Position numbers and translations under genes: made by a program. This document shows, piece after piece, positions 8,754 through 17,707 of a stretch of DNA of 64,000 nt. The notes beneath the pieces are model-generated. The model was not told the origin of the DNA. It did not search any database and worked only from the letters and a program-made list of their open reading frames with translations. Numbering within the stretch: the stretch's first letter is position 1; each line of letters begins with the position of its first letter. The DNA is from Sphingomonas xinjiangensis (GTDB lineage Bacteria; Pseudomonadota; Alphaproteobacteria; Sphingomonadales; Sphingomonadaceae). The DNA is taken from positions 1 to 64,000 of the forward strand of contig NZ_JACIJF010000014.1 in assembly GCF_014199255.1 (NCBI RefSeq). The letters run 5' to 3'.

Positions 8754-9851
8754 TCAGCCGATCATGCCGTTCACCACGGTGTGGCGCGTGGCTTGGCCGG
8801 GGACGGCGTCGAACAGTGCAGCTTCGGTGCCCGTCATCCACACCTGACCCTTGCCGGCCAACCGCTCGAACAACGCGGCGCGGCGGGCGGGATCAAGATG
8901 GGCCGCGACTTCGTCGAGGAGGAGGATGGGCGCGCGCCCGATGCGGTCGGCGACCAGTTCGGCATGGGCGAGAACCAGGCCGAGTAATAGTGCCTTTTGC
9001 TCACCCGTGGAGCAGAGATGGGCGGGCTGGCCCCCTTCGAGCCGGCTGGTGGCCATGCACAGGACAGGCTTGCCGAGATGGGTCACGAGCAGGTCGCTGC
9101 GATGCGGTCCGCTGAGTGCGCGCCCGGCGGCGGCATCGCGGCGGCGGTTGTCGCGCAGATCGCGGGCGAGGGTGGCTTCGTCGCCGGTCCAGCCCTCCAG
9201 CGCCAGCCCGGCGCGAGCGAAGATACCTTCAGGCTCGGTCGACAGGCGGTCGCGGAGCAGGGCGACGGCGTGCTCGCGCTCGCGCTGAATGGCAGCGCCG
9301 TGTTCGGCCATGCGCGCCTCCAAAGCCGTCAGCCAGCTGGGATCTGGCGGCACGTCGTCCGCCAGGAGGCGGTTGCGCTGGCGCATCGCAGCCTCGTAGC
9401 GGGTGGATTCGTGGGCGTGGCCTGGGGCCAGTGCCAGCGTGAGGCGATCCAGAAAGCGGCGCCGCTCACCGGGACCTTCCATGAACAGCCGATCCATTGC
9501 CGGGGTGAGCCACAGCACGGTCAGCCACTCGGCGAGTATCGTCGCGGCGGCGGCGGCGCCGTTGACGCGAACCAGCCGCCGTTCGGGCGCCGTGGGTTGC
9601 GTGCCAGTGCCGATCTCCACGTCGCCCAAGCTGGCCGCGACGCCAAACCCGCCCTTTCCGTTCTGGCGCGCCATCTCGGACAAAGGCGCGCGGCGCAGGC
9701 CCCTGCCTGGAGCAAGCAGCGACACGGCCTCGAGGATGTTGGTCTTGCCCGCGCCATTCTCCCCTGTCAGCACCACGAAGCCGGAACCGGGCGTGAGCAC
9801 TGCGTCGCGGTGGTTGCGGAAGTCGGTCAGGACGAGCCGGGTAACGGGCAT
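8754..9851 (-). CDS. recF: DNA replication and repair protein RecF
   Basis: 365-residue SMC-like ATPase that loads RecA at gapped DNA with RecO and RecR. Walker A 'GENGAGKTN' at residues 30-38, preceded by the typical 'LTDFRNH' opening; signature-like '[11 protein letters not shown]' type block appears as '[17 protein letters not shown]', and Walker B is '[12 protein letters not shown]'. Length is usual for RecF. ATG 9851 agrees with family N-termini; the frame open to 10028 does not. dnaN lies 1.8 kb away on the same strand, but dnaA and gyrB are not in the window. Confidence 0.95.
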   Translation of the reverse strand: MPVTRLVLTDFRNHRDAVLTPGSGFVVLTGENGAGKTNILEAVSLLAPGRGLRRAPLSEMARQNGKGGFGVAASLGDVEIGTGTQPTAPERRLVRVNGAAAAATILAEWLTVLWLTPAMDRLFMEGPGERRRFLDRLTLALAPGHAHESTRYEAAMRQRNRLLADDVPPDPSWLTALEARMAEHGAAIQREREHAVALLRDRLSTEPEGIFARAGLALEGWTGDEATLARDLRDNRRRDAAAGRALSGPHRSDLLVTHLGKPVLCMATSRLEGGQPAHLCSTGEQKALLLGLVLAHAELVADRIGRAPILLLDEVAAHLDPARRAALFERLAGKGQVWMTGTEAALFDAVPGQATRHTVVNGMIG

Positions 9852-9932
9852 GCGCCTCCCCCTAGCGCAGCCACTTGCCGCCGGACAGCACTTCGCCGAT
9901 GAAGGCGCGCGAAACTGCAAGGAATTCCGAAG

Positions 9933-10733
9933 ATGCGTATCCAATTGGCTGTGGCCGGGGCGCTGCTCCTCGCCGCCTGTTCCAAGTCGCCCGAGGACGC
10001 GACCGCCACCTACAAGCTGGGCGAACAATCAGCGGCAATGACGCTGAAGGTCGCCGCCAACGGCGATGCGCGCATCGACATGATGGGCAATACGCTGATC
10101 CGCAAGGACGGCGTGGACTATCTGGTGGGCAAGGACAGCCAGGGCACCATCGTCGCCAAGATCGACGATCTTGGCCAGGTGATCGGTACGGCCATGAAGG
10201 AATCAGGCGTGAAGCCGCCTGCCCAGCCGCAGCAGCCCGACTATGAGCTGGCGAAGACCGGCAACGAGACCATCGCCAACCTGCCCGGCGACCTTTGGAA
10301 GCTGCGCGCCAAGGGCGGCGCGCCCGCGCCGGGCGGCGAACTGGATGCCGTGATCGCGACCGATCCGGCGTACAAGGATATGGGCAAGGCAATGCTGCTC
10401 CAGACCCGCATGATGACGCTGGGCATGCGCGAGAGCGGCCAGCCCGCGAGCAAGGTCGACAAAGCGGTCGAAGAACTGATGGGCAAGGGCCTGGTGCTCC
10501 GCCTGGGCCGAGGCGTGACGCTGGAAAAGGTGGAAAAGGCGAAGTTCGACGCCGACACCTTCAAGCTGCCCGGAACGGCGTTGAGCAAGGATGCGCTGAC
10601 CGCTCGGTTCAAGGCCGAACGCGACAAGATGCAGCAGGCCCAAAAGGCAGCGGCGCAGGGTGGTCAGGTGTCGGCACCGTCGGGGGCTGCACCCAAGGCA
10701 GCAGCACCGGCACCGGTGCCTCCGGCTAAATAA
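9933..10733 (+). CDS. Lipoprotein of unknown function
   Basis: 266 residues with a short lipoprotein signal and lipobox 'LAAC' (Cys16), so probably anchored to a membrane facing the periplasm. The body contains a beta-rich start ('[18 protein letters not shown]', '[11 protein letters not shown]') like a small lipid- or polypeptide-binding barrel, a central alpha region and an Ala/Pro-rich tail. RBS AAGGA is 9 bases before the ATG. Divergent from recF with an 81-base gap. I do not recognise a named family. Confidence 0.8.
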   Translation: MRIQLAVAGALLLAACSKSPEDATATYKLGEQSAAMTLKVAANGDARIDMMGNTLIRKDGVDYLVGKDSQGTIVAKIDDLGQVIGTAMKESGVKPPAQPQQPDYELAKTGNETIANLPGDLWKLRAKGGAPAPGGELDAVIATDPAYKDMGKAMLLQTRMMTLGMRESGQPASKVDKAVEELMGKGLVLRLGRGVTLEKVEKAKFDADTFKLPGTALSKDALTARFKAERDKMQQAQKAAAQGGQVSAPSGAAPKAAAPAPVPPAK

Positions 10734-11191
10734 GGTTGGCGCCGCCCTTGCGGCGCGGGGGAGGCGCTAAAACCGGGCTCACGCCCGAAGATCATGCGCA
10801 TCAGTCCAGATAGTGGGCGATCTCTCTACGTGTGTCGGGGCTGGTCGTGAGATCGGCTTCGGCTTTCTAGAACGCGGCGAATCGGTTTCGCGTTCGGCAG
10901 CATCCTGCGTTCCGCAAAAATAAGGCGGTTCAGCATCCGGGCGGTGAGCAACGTCTGCCCGCTTCCGAACGATCGCAGCAAGCTGCTTCATACCCTGCTT
11001 TGTACAACCTCCTGTGAAATGGACGAGGGGGGCGGGGGCGCCTTAATCCGGCGAGGGATGGCGCTCGATGAAGGTGAGCGTAGAGCCTCTACGCCTCCCC
11101 GGCGTTCGTCGGCTCTTCCCCAGCGGGACGCGTCAGGAGTGAGCGAAACGAAAGCGGCGGCTCAGTCGTTCGAAAATCAAACAGGGAGTAG
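10734..11191. other. 458-base stretch without a supported gene
   Basis: A GCGCCGC/GCGGCGC hairpin (10739-10756) lies just after the lipoprotein stop and may end its transcript. The palindrome CGTAGAGCCTCTACG lies near 11076-11090. Open frames on both strands (for example the 70-codon one at 10779-10991, minus) have no recognisable family features and no good RBS. No tRNA fold or known RNA motif seen. Confidence 0.5.
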
Positions 11192-11197
11192 ATGGAC

Positions 11198-11542
11198 ATG
11201 CGTTTGGGAAGCTTTGGCGCGGCGGCTGCGGTTCTTTTGCTGGCAGGGTGCGGCAGCCAGGATCCGCGCGAGCAGCGCATCGATAATATCGAAGACGCCG
11301 CAGAGGCTGCCGCGGACAATATCGAGGATGCAGCGGAGCGCCAGACCGATGCCATGGCGGCTGAAGCCGAGCAGTTGGGAAACCAGGCTGAGGCATTGAC
11401 CGGCTTCGACGCCGAACGGTTGAAGACCCGGGCCGACGCGCTGAAGGAAGAAGCCAAGATCGTCGCCCGCCAGGCGGATGCGCGGGCGAGGGCAGTGAAG
11501 GACCGTGCCAAGGCCGAGGTGAGCACGATCCGCGCAGAATAG
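11198..11542 (+). CDS. Small coiled-coil lipoprotein with 11-residue repeats
   Basis: 114 residues (116 if ATG 11192 is used). ATG 11198 is preferred: GGGAG lies 9 bases before it but only 3 before 11192. Lipobox 'LAGC' follows a hydrophobic signal, so the protein should be lipid-anchored. The mature part is helical, acidic then basic, with the repeat 'DNIEDAAEAAA'/'DNIEDAAERQT' of exactly 11 residues, the period of a hendecad coiled coil. Similar short Ala-rich lipoproteins are common in sphingomonads, with no known role. An envelope-bracing role like Lpp is a guess. Confidence 0.75.
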   Translation: MRLGSFGAAAAVLLLAGCGSQDPREQRIDNIEDAAEAAADNIEDAAERQTDAMAAEAEQLGNQAEALTGFDAERLKTRADALKEEAKIVARQADARARAVKDRAKAEVSTIRAE

Positions 11543-11572
11543 GGGCATGCCAGATTGGTGCTCGGTCCTTAC

Positions 11573-11653
11573 TCGTCATCCCGGCCTTGAGCCGGAGTCC
11601 CGCTGTCTCAGATCGTAAGAGAAGCGGGATCCCGGGTTAAGGCCGCAATGACA
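11573..11653. repeat. MITE-like inverted repeat, 'TCATCCCGGCCTTGAGCC' family
   Basis: Left arm 11573-11603 and right arm 11623-11653 are reverse complements with a few mismatches, separated by about 20 bases. The left arm has the same core (CCTTGAGCCGG) as the hairpin at 3141-3171, showing a dispersed family. It lies between the lipoprotein and dnaN ends, which are convergent, and may block read-through in both directions. Confidence 0.7.
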
Positions 11654-11675
11654 GAGAAGTGGACAAAGGCTATTT

Positions 11676-12788
11676 CTACACCCGCATCGGCATCAGGACG
11701 TAGAGCGCCGGCGACTGATCGTTCTCACGAATCAGCGTCGGTGCCGCGGCGTCGGCGAGGTGGACCTCGACCAAGTCGCTCTCGATCTGGCCGAGAATGT
11801 CCATCAGATAGCGGCTGTTGAAGCCGATCTCGAACGGCAGCGCGACATATTCGCCCGGGACTTCCTCGGCGGCGGCGCCGTTTTCGGGGCTGGTCACCGA
11901 CAGCGTGATCTTGTCGCGGTCGAGCGCCATCTTGACCGCACGGGTCTTTTCGGTGGCAATGGTCGAGACGCGGTCGACACCCTGCATGAAGCTTTTGGGA
12001 TCGATCTTGAGGATCTTGTCGTTCGCGGTCGGGATGACGCGGCTGTAATCGGGGAAGGTACCGTCGATCAGCTTGGAGGTCAGGATCGCCTGGCCCAGAT
12101 CGAAGCGGATCTTGGACCCCGACAGCGACACGCCGACCGAGCCGTCGACTTCGTCAAGCAGCTTGCGCAGTTCAGCGACGCACTTACGCGGTACGATCAC
12201 GTCGGGCATCGCCTCGGCGCCATCCGGACGCGCGACCGTCACGCGCGCTAGCCGGTGGCCGTCGGTGGCGGCGGCCTTGAGCACCGGCTGGGGATCGTCG
12301 GTGACGTGCAGGAAGATGCCGTTCAGGTAATAGCGCGTTTCTTCGGTCGAGATGGCGAAGCGCGTCTTGTCGATGATCTGCTTGAGCGTTTCGGCGGGCA
12401 GTTCGAACGTGGTCGGCAACTCGCCTTCCGCGATCATGGGGAAATCGTCGCGCGGCAGCGTCGCCAGCGTGAACTTGGCCCGGCCGGCGTTGATCGTGAT
12501 GCGGCCCTCGGCAGCCGAAAGCTCAACCTGCGAGCCCTCGGGCAGCTTTCGCGCAATGTCGAACAGCGTGTGCGCCGAAACGGTGATCGCGCCGGGCTGG
12601 TCCACAGCGGCGGGGATGGTCTCGTCGATCTGTAGATCGAGATCGGTCGCCATTAGCCGGAGCGCGCCATTCGGCTGCGCCTCGATCAGGACGTTGGAGA
12701 GGATAGGAATCGTGTTGCGCCGCTCGACCACGGACTGGACGTGGCTCAGGCCCCTCAACAGAGTTGCGCGTTCGATCGTCGCTTTCAT
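11676..12788 (-). CDS. dnaN: DNA polymerase III beta subunit (sliding clamp)
   Basis: 370-residue clamp that forms a dimeric ring around DNA and tethers polymerase III and repair enzymes. The three repeated clamp domains are present; recognisable blocks include 'ERRNTIPILSNVLIEA' near residue 21-36, 'RFAISTEETRYYLNGIF' and 'GRFPDY'-like 'DGTFPDYSRVIP', and the C-terminal 'PVLIRE'-like 'APTLIREND', 'YVLMPMRV'. Length is standard. Stands alone here, with dnaA not adjacent, which is normal for many alphaproteobacteria. Confidence 0.97.
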   Translation of the reverse strand: MKATIERATLLRGLSHVQSVVERRNTIPILSNVLIEAQPNGALRLMATDLDLQIDETIPAAVDQPGAITVSAHTLFDIARKLPEGSQVELSAAEGRITINAGRAKFTLATLPRDDFPMIAEGELPTTFELPAETLKQIIDKTRFAISTEETRYYLNGIFLHVTDDPQPVLKAAATDGHRLARVTVARPDGAEAMPDVIVPRKCVAELRKLLDEVDGSVGVSLSGSKIRFDLGQAILTSKLIDGTFPDYSRVIPTANDKILKIDPKSFMQGVDRVSTIATEKTRAVKMALDRDKITLSVTSPENGAAAEEVPGEYVALPFEIGFNSRYLMDILGQIESDLVEVHLADAAAPTLIRENDQSPALYVLMPMRV

Positions 12789-12857
12789 GTCAAAACCCCC
12801 GGAACCGCCGGCACGAATCCGGCAGCGGCAATTGGCTCAGCCTCAATCTCTAACGGC

Positions 12858-12889
12858 AAAAAGGGCCGGGGCAAGCGCCCCGACCCTTT
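12858..12889 (-). terminator. Rho-independent terminator after the outer-membrane protein gene
   Basis: On the minus strand GGTCGGGGC and GCCCCGGCC form a 9-bp stem with one mismatch and a short loop (GCTT), followed by CTTTTTG. It lies about 45 bases past the stop of the gene at 12933-13586. Confidence 0.7.
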
Positions 12890-12932
12890 CCTGCACAGCA
12901 AAATGCTGCGACCGCGTTCTTGAAACGCGCGC

Positions 12933-13586
12933 TTAGAAGCGGACGCCGACGCCAGCGACGATCTGGTGACGGTCGGTGTCGACCTCGAAACGGTCGGTGA
13001 CCGTGCCGTTCGAGCGCTCGAAATCGGCGTCGGTGTAGTTCGAGTAGCGATACTCGAGCTTGGCATAGGTGTTGCGACCGATCGACTTCTCGACGCCCGC
13101 GCCCAACCGCCAGCCGTCCAGCTGGAAGTTCTCGTCGGTTTCGTCATCGCCGTTGATGGCGAGCACGTTGAGGCGGGCATTGGTGTAGCCGCCCTTCGCG
13201 TAGATCAGCGTGCCGGGGCTGGCTTCGAAACCGAGCCGGGCGCCGACATAGATGTCGCGGCCCGTGCCGACTTCGCCATAGCCGAAGAAGTTCGGATCCG
13301 TGCTGTTGGTGCGAGTCTTGCCGGTGGAGTCACTGAGTTCTGCCTCAATGCCGAGCACGGCGCCGCCCAGCGGAATGTCATAGCCGGCTTCGACGCCGTA
13401 CTGGAAACCTTCGACGCTCTGGTCGTCGCCGTCGCGGTTCGAATCCTCGGTGCTGCCCGGACGAACGATGTCATAGCCGCCGATCACGCCGGCGCGGAAG
13501 CCGGTCGGGGTCGCGTCCTGTGCGAATGCCGGTGCGGCCATGGCGCTGGACGCGGCGAGAGCGGCGAGGAAAACGATCTTACGCAT
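12933..13586 (-). CDS. Outer-membrane beta-barrel protein (OmpA/Opa-like porin family)
   Basis: 217 residues: signal peptide of about 22 residues ending 'APAFAQ', then an eight-stranded barrel pattern with alternating hydrophobic residues and acidic loops ('STEDSNRDGDDQ', 'NGDDETDE'). The block 'YAKLEYRYSNYTDADF' and the terminal Phe in 'VAGVGVRF' match the 'outer membrane protein beta-barrel' family of alphaproteobacteria (Omp25/Omp31, OmpW-like). AAGGAG precedes ATG 13586. A terminator follows the gene. Likely an abundant surface protein; no enzymatic role suggested. Confidence 0.88.
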   Translation of the reverse strand: MRKIVFLAALAASSAMAAPAFAQDATPTGFRAGVIGGYDIVRPGSTEDSNRDGDDQSVEGFQYGVEAGYDIPLGGAVLGIEAELSDSTGKTRTNSTDPNFFGYGEVGTGRDIYVGARLGFEASPGTLIYAKGGYTNARLNVLAINGDDETDENFQLDGWRLGAGVEKSIGRNTYAKLEYRYSNYTDADFERSNGTVTDRFEVDTDRHQIVAGVGVRF

Positions 13587-13822
13587 AACTAACTCCTTGG
13601 TAACCGACCCGCCGTGGGCGAGTGGGAGGCATAACTGGGGTCGCGAGTCCGCAGTTGCATGAACGCCAGATAAACACCGAAATGCGTGACATTCCTGCAA
13701 CATGTTCTTGGACGAAGCGTGGCCCGGATTGTGATCTGGCGTCCGCTGGCTGACGATTGCCTGAACGAAACGATCGGCGCGGCAACGTTGCGTTTCCACA
13801 AGCGAAGATGGAAAGAAGCGGC

Positions 13823-14470
13823 ATGCAAGCCAAGCGCAAGGGTCGCGACTTCATCGCCCGCCACGGCGAGACTGTGTTCAACATCGCCCGGCGGATGCAG
13901 GGCGACCACCCGCACACGCCATTGACCCGCGCGGGCTTCGCCCAAGCCGAGGCTATGGGCATAGCGCTGCGCGAACTGCTCGGGCCTAGGCCGAAACTGA
14001 CCCTTTGGTCATCAAGTGCGGGTCGGGCGCTGCAGACGCTGGCGATCATCGCTGAGCATCTCGATCTCGACTGGCACCAGGCCCGCACCGACGACCGGTT
14101 GGTGGAGATCGGCATGGGGACTTGGAGCGGGCGCTATTATGCCGAGCTGCAGGACGAGGTCGGCACCTTCCTCGACACCGAGCACGGACTGTACACGCGT
14201 CCTCCCGAAGGCGGCGAATGGTATGACGCGATCGCAGCGCGCGTGTCGAGTTGGTTGGCCGATACCGGCGAGGACGAAGGCGACCGGCTGGTGATCATGC
14301 ACGGCATGTCGAGCCGCGTCCTGCGCGGGGTGATGACGGGCGCCGATGCGTTGCCGCAATTCGGCGCGCCCGTGGCGCCCGATTTGCCACAAGGTTCGAT
14401 CGTGATGATCGAAGGGGGCGAGGAGACCGTGGTGCACACCGGCACCGGGCGGGGTGCGGCACCGGCATGA
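13823..14470 (+). CDS. Histidine phosphatase family protein
   Basis: 215-residue member of the phosphoglycerate-mutase-like superfamily. The phosphohistidine motif 'RHG' is at 13-15 ('ARHGETVFN'), with the partner Arg in 'SSAGRALQTL', the acid 'LVEIGMGTWSGR' and the second catalytic His in 'IMHGMSSRVLRG'. Such enzymes dephosphorylate sugar phosphates, nucleotides or cobalamin intermediates; the substrate is not predictable. ATG 13823 is preceded by AGAAG; an alternative ATG is at 13808. Overlaps the next gene by 4 bases. Confidence 0.9.
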   Translation: MQAKRKGRDFIARHGETVFNIARRMQGDHPHTPLTRAGFAQAEAMGIALRELLGPRPKLTLWSSSAGRALQTLAIIAEHLDLDWHQARTDDRLVEIGMGTWSGRYYAELQDEVGTFLDTEHGLYTRPPEGGEWYDAIAARVSSWLADTGEDEGDRLVIMHGMSSRVLRGVMTGADALPQFGAPVAPDLPQGSIVMIEGGEETVVHTGTGRGAAPA

Positions 14471-14925
14471 TCGCACTGGCGCTGGCACTTGCCCTGTTGT
14501 TCAGTCCCCGTGACGCACTGGGCGTGTATGAAGGCTGGGCTGCGTTTCGCGACGCCTCGCCGTTGCGCTGCTATGCGATCGCGAAGCCGGTGCGGCGGGG
14601 AAGCGGTGCCTTTGCGAGCGTCGGCACCTGGCCTCGGGCGGGCGCGCGAAACCAGATCCACATCCGCCTGAGCAAGCCGCGGCGCGCCGATGCGCGGGTG
14701 ACGCTGTCGATCGGCGAGCGCCGCTTCGAGTTGCGAGCGGGACCGAGTGATGCCTGGGCTCCCGATGCACGCACCGATGCCGCGGTGGTGGCGGCGATGC
14801 GCGAAGGGCGGAGCATGAGCGTCGAGACGGTCGATGCCGAAGGCGCGCCGTTCGTCCACAGCTTTTCGTTGAAGGGCGCCGCCACGGCAATCGACGCGGC
14901 GGCGCTGGGGTGTGTGCGGTTCTGA
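14467..14925 (+). CDS. Small secreted protein, possibly invasion-associated locus B-like
   Basis: 152 residues starting inside the stop of the histidine phosphatase gene (ATGA overlap). A hydrophobic signal ('ALALALALLFSP') precedes a domain with 'WAAFRDASPLRCYAIAKP', repeated beta segments ('VTLSIGERRFEL') and a late 'FSLKGAATAIDAAALGC'. Two Cys flank the domain. The layout (W...C at the start, '..L.G...AI..A..GC' at the end) resembles IalB-family secreted proteins, but similarity is weak and the function is open. Confidence 0.65.
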   Translation: MIALALALALLFSPRDALGVYEGWAAFRDASPLRCYAIAKPVRRGSGAFASVGTWPRAGARNQIHIRLSKPRRADARVTLSIGERRFELRAGPSDAWAPDARTDAAVVAAMREGRSMSVETVDAEGAPFVHSFSLKGAATAIDAAALGCVRF

Positions 14926-15276
14926 CTATTGCTTGACGTGCGCCTGAGCCAGCGCAGCGGTCTGAATGCGCTGCTTGAGTGCCGGATCGGCGTTCATCCC
15001 TTGCGCAATCGCGTTGAACCGGTCGGGCGCGATGCCCGATGCCGCGACTGCATCGGCGGCTTTCTTGTGGCGATCGTCATCGCTGACCGTTGCGTCTTTT
15101 TGCGCGCGGGTGATGGTGAGCGCTGCACCGGCAAACCGGTGCACTTCGGTCTCGCTCACGGTGGCGCTGGTGGCGGGGGCGGGTGCTGCGGCTTGCGGGC
15201 CCGTCGCCTGTGGGGAGGCCTGCGCCGTGGCAGGGGCGGCGGCAAGGGCAACACTGAGGATCATCGGGAACAGCAT
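14926..15276 (-). CDS. Exported DUF4168-like protein
   Basis: 116 residues: signal peptide ending 'APATAQA', a Pro/Ala-rich linker, then a helical domain 'EVHRFAGAALTITRAQKD' ... 'AVAASGIAPDRFNAIAQGMNADPALKQRI'. The 'ASGxxxxRFNxIAxxMxxDPxLxxRI' block is that of DUF4168, a family of small periplasmic helical proteins without known function. TAGGAG lies upstream of the ATG. Convergent with, and directly abutting, the previous gene's stop. Confidence 0.78.
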   Translation of the reverse strand: MLFPMILSVALAAAPATAQASPQATGPQAAAPAPATSATVSETEVHRFAGAALTITRAQKDATVSDDDRHKKAADAVAASGIAPDRFNAIAQGMNADPALKQRIQTAALAQAHVKQ

Positions 15277-15434
15277 GGCTTCAACTCCTAATCACGTGGC
15301 CCCTTTGCCCGTGTGATCGCCGCCGCGTCCGAGCTCCCGCAAGCGATCCGCGATGCGCTGTGCCATTCGCATGACGGGCGGCAAGCTTGCACGAGGTGTG
15401 GAAATTCGGTGCGAAATCGCTTATATGGCGCCCC

Positions 15435-16643
15435 ATGCAGACAGTGTCGGCCGCTCCCATGCCCATCCCCGGGCACATCGATCCCGTGCCCGTACCCCGG
15501 GCCAAGGCGCCGCGCCCCGACGGCAAGACCGATCTGATCGGCCTGTCGAAGGACGGCATCCGCGCCGCGTTGCTCGACGGCGGCATGGAGCTGAAACAGG
15601 CCAAGCTGCGCGCCAAGCAGCTATGGCACTGGATCTATAATCGCGGTGCGACCGATTTTTCGCACATGACCGATATCGCCAAGGCGCAGCACCCCTGGCT
15701 GGCCGAGCGCTTCGTGATCGGCCGGCCTGAGGTGGTCGAGGCGCAGGTGTCGAGCGACGGCACCCGCAAATGGCTGCTGCGCTCGCCCGACGCGCAGGAT
15801 TACGAGATGGTGTTCATCCCCGACGCCGATCGGGGGACGCTGTGCGTGTCGAGCCAGGTGGGCTGCACGCTCAATTGCCGCTTCTGCCACACCGGCACGA
15901 TGCGGCTGGTGCGCAACCTGACCGCGGGCGAGATCGTCGGGCAGGTCATGCTGGCGCGCGATTCGCTGGGCGAATGGCCGAGCCAGCCCGAGGGGCGGAT
16001 GCTCACCAACATCGTGATGATGGGCATGGGCGAGCCTCTGTACAATTTCGATGAGGTGAAATCGGGATTGCAGATCGTCATGGACGGCGACGGGCTGGCG
16101 CTGAGCAAGCGCCGTATCACCCTGTCGACGAGTGGCGTGGTGCCGATGATGGCGCGCGCGGGCGAGGAGATTGGCGTCAATTTGGCGGTGTCGCTCCACG
16201 CGGTGACCAAGGACGTGCGCGACGAGATCGTGCCGCTCAACAAGAAATACGGCATCGAGGAGCTGTTGCAGGCGTGCGCGGATTATCCCGGCGCCAACAA
16301 TGCGCGGCGCATCACATTCGAATATGTGATGTTGAAGGACAAGAACGACAGCGACGCCGATGCGCATGAGCTTGTCCGGCTGCTCAAGAAATACAAGCTG
16401 CCTGCCAAGGTGAACCTGATCCCGTTCAACCCGTGGCCCGGCGCGGCGTATGAGTGCTCGACGCCCGAGCGCATCCGGTCCTTCTCGAACATCGTGTTCG
16501 AGGGTGGGATCTCCGCGCCGGTGCGCACCCCGCGCGGACGCGACATTGACGCGGCCTGCGGCCAGCTGAAGACCGCTGCGGAGAAGAAGAGCCGCGCACA
16601 GATGGACCGTGCGGCCGAAGAGAAGATGGCAGCGCTGGGTTGA
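15435..16643 (+). CDS. rlmN: Dual-specificity RNA methyltransferase RlmN
   Basis: About 402 residues. Radical-SAM enzyme that methylates C2 of A2503 in 23S rRNA and of A37 in some tRNAs. The iron-sulfur motif CxxxCxxC is Cys144, Cys148, Cys151 in '[12 protein letters not shown]'; '[13 protein letters not shown]' and '[10 protein letters not shown]' bind SAM. The catalytic Cys is expected in '[14 protein letters not shown]' (the Cys that forms the methyl adduct is near the C-terminus, 'DIDAACGQL'). ATG 15435 is a judgement; 15387 and 15459 are alternatives and none has a strong RBS. Monocistronic. Confidence 0.95.
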   Translation: MQTVSAAPMPIPGHIDPVPVPRAKAPRPDGKTDLIGLSKDGIRAALLDGGMELKQAKLRAKQLWHWIYNRGATDFSHMTDIAKAQHPWLAERFVIGRPEVVEAQVSSDGTRKWLLRSPDAQDYEMVFIPDADRGTLCVSSQVGCTLNCRFCHTGTMRLVRNLTAGEIVGQVMLARDSLGEWPSQPEGRMLTNIVMMGMGEPLYNFDEVKSGLQIVMDGDGLALSKRRITLSTSGVVPMMARAGEEIGVNLAVSLHAVTKDVRDEIVPLNKKYGIEELLQACADYPGANNARRITFEYVMLKDKNDSDADAHELVRLLKKYKLPAKVNLIPFNPWPGAAYECSTPERIRSFSNIVFEGGISAPVRTPRGRDIDAACGQLKTAAEKKSRAQMDRAAEEKMAALG

Positions 16644-16758
16644 TGGTCAGCGGGAGGTGTCGCCTCTCCTATGAACTTGCCCACGACAGCGCCTTTCTTT
16701 TGCACAAGCGGAAGGCGTCCACCGCAACGTGATATAATCGCGAGGGACAACCGGCCGC

Positions 16759-16902
16759 TCAGTGATAGGCGGGCCGGGCAACCTGCTTTGCTTCGTTCGC
16801 GCGCCGCTTGCTCGACACTCTGATCGCCGCCAGTAATCCGGCGCCGCCCAGCGCCGCAATTGCGGTCGTGCCGAGACCGATCAGGACCCACGCGGAGCGC
16901 AT
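16759..16902 (-). CDS. Small single-helix membrane protein (47 residues)
   Basis: One hydrophobic helix ('AWVLIGLGTTAIAALGGAGLL') followed by a short basic tail ('RVSSKRRANEAK'), so N-out/C-in topology is plausible. ATG 16902 has a GAGAAAG before it. The gene is divergent from the TauE/SafE gene with 44 bases between starts. Short proteins like this are hard to prove; no family recognised. Confidence 0.4.
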   Translation of the reverse strand: MRSAWVLIGLGTTAIAALGGAGLLAAIRVSSKRRANEAKQVARPAYH

Positions 16903-16946
16903 CAACTTTCTCACCTGGACGACCGATTCGCGTCTATGGCGCGGCA

Positions 16947-17705
16947 ATGGTTGATATATCCTCCGCAGCACTGGCACTCGGCGCGGGCATTCTGGGCGGC
17001 GCGATGAATGCGCTTGCCGGTGGTGGGAGCTTCGCGACCCTGCCGTCGCTGATCGCGCTGGGACTGCCGGCGAACGTCGCCAACGCCACGTCCAACGTGG
17101 CGCTGCTGCCCGGGGCGGGGGCGAGCGCCTGGGCGTTTCGCAAGGAACTGGCGCCGCTGGGCGGGGTCAGTATCCGGCTGCTCGGCGCAATCACGTTTGT
17201 CGGCGGGCTGGTGGGCAGCCTGTTGCTGGTGGTGACGCCGGGGCGCGCGTTCGACGTCATCATCCCGTGGCTTTTGCTGATCGCGTTCCTGGCAATCGCC
17301 TTTGGCGGTGCTGGGGCGCAATGGCTGCAGGCGCGGGTGACGATCGGGCCGCGCACGCTGGTGGTCGCGCAGGCGGTGCTCGGCACCTATGGCGGCTATT
17401 TCGGCGGCGGCGTGGGGATCATGACCACTGCCACCTATGGCCTGCTGGCGGCGATGAGCCCGCGAGCGATGTTCGCGCCGCGCACGCTGATGCTGGCGGT
17501 GGCGAACTTCGCCGCGGCGTTCGTGTTCATCGGCTTCGGGCTGGTGCACTGGAGCGCAGCGGCACCGATGCTTGTGGGATCGGTACTGGGCGGCTGGCTG
17601 GGCGCGAAGGTGGGCAAGCGCTTGCCGCATGCGCTGGTGCGATGGTGGACGCTCGGCGTCACCGGCGTGACGACGTTGGTGTTCTTCGTGCGCGCCTATG
17701 GGTGA
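16947..17705 (+). CDS. TauE/SafE family membrane carrier
   Basis: 252-residue inner-membrane protein with 7-8 predicted helices. Two copies of the family's Gly/Asn-rich repeat are visible: 'GAMNALAGGGSFATLPSLIALGLP' with 'ANATSNVALLPG' in the first half, and 'GTYGGYFGGGVGIMTTATYGLL' in the second. TauE/SafE proteins export or import sulfite, sulfoacetate and other sulfur anions; the exact cargo here is not known, though a flavin reductase and a molybdopterin enzyme lie nearby. ATG 16947 fits the family start. Confidence 0.92.
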   Translation: MVDISSAALALGAGILGGAMNALAGGGSFATLPSLIALGLPANVANATSNVALLPGAGASAWAFRKELAPLGGVSIRLLGAITFVGGLVGSLLLVVTPGRAFDVIIPWLLLIAFLAIAFGGAGAQWLQARVTIGPRTLVVAQAVLGTYGGYFGGGVGIMTTATYGLLAAMSPRAMFAPRTLMLAVANFAAAFVFIGFGLVHWSAAAPMLVGSVLGGWLGAKVGKRLPHALVRWWTLGVTGVTTLVFFVRAYG

Positions 17706-17707
17706 GA

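Noticed and set aside
10779..10991. Possible 70-residue protein in the gap before the coiled-coil lipoprotein
   Set aside because: No RBS, no family pattern and ordinary composition; treated as non-coding.
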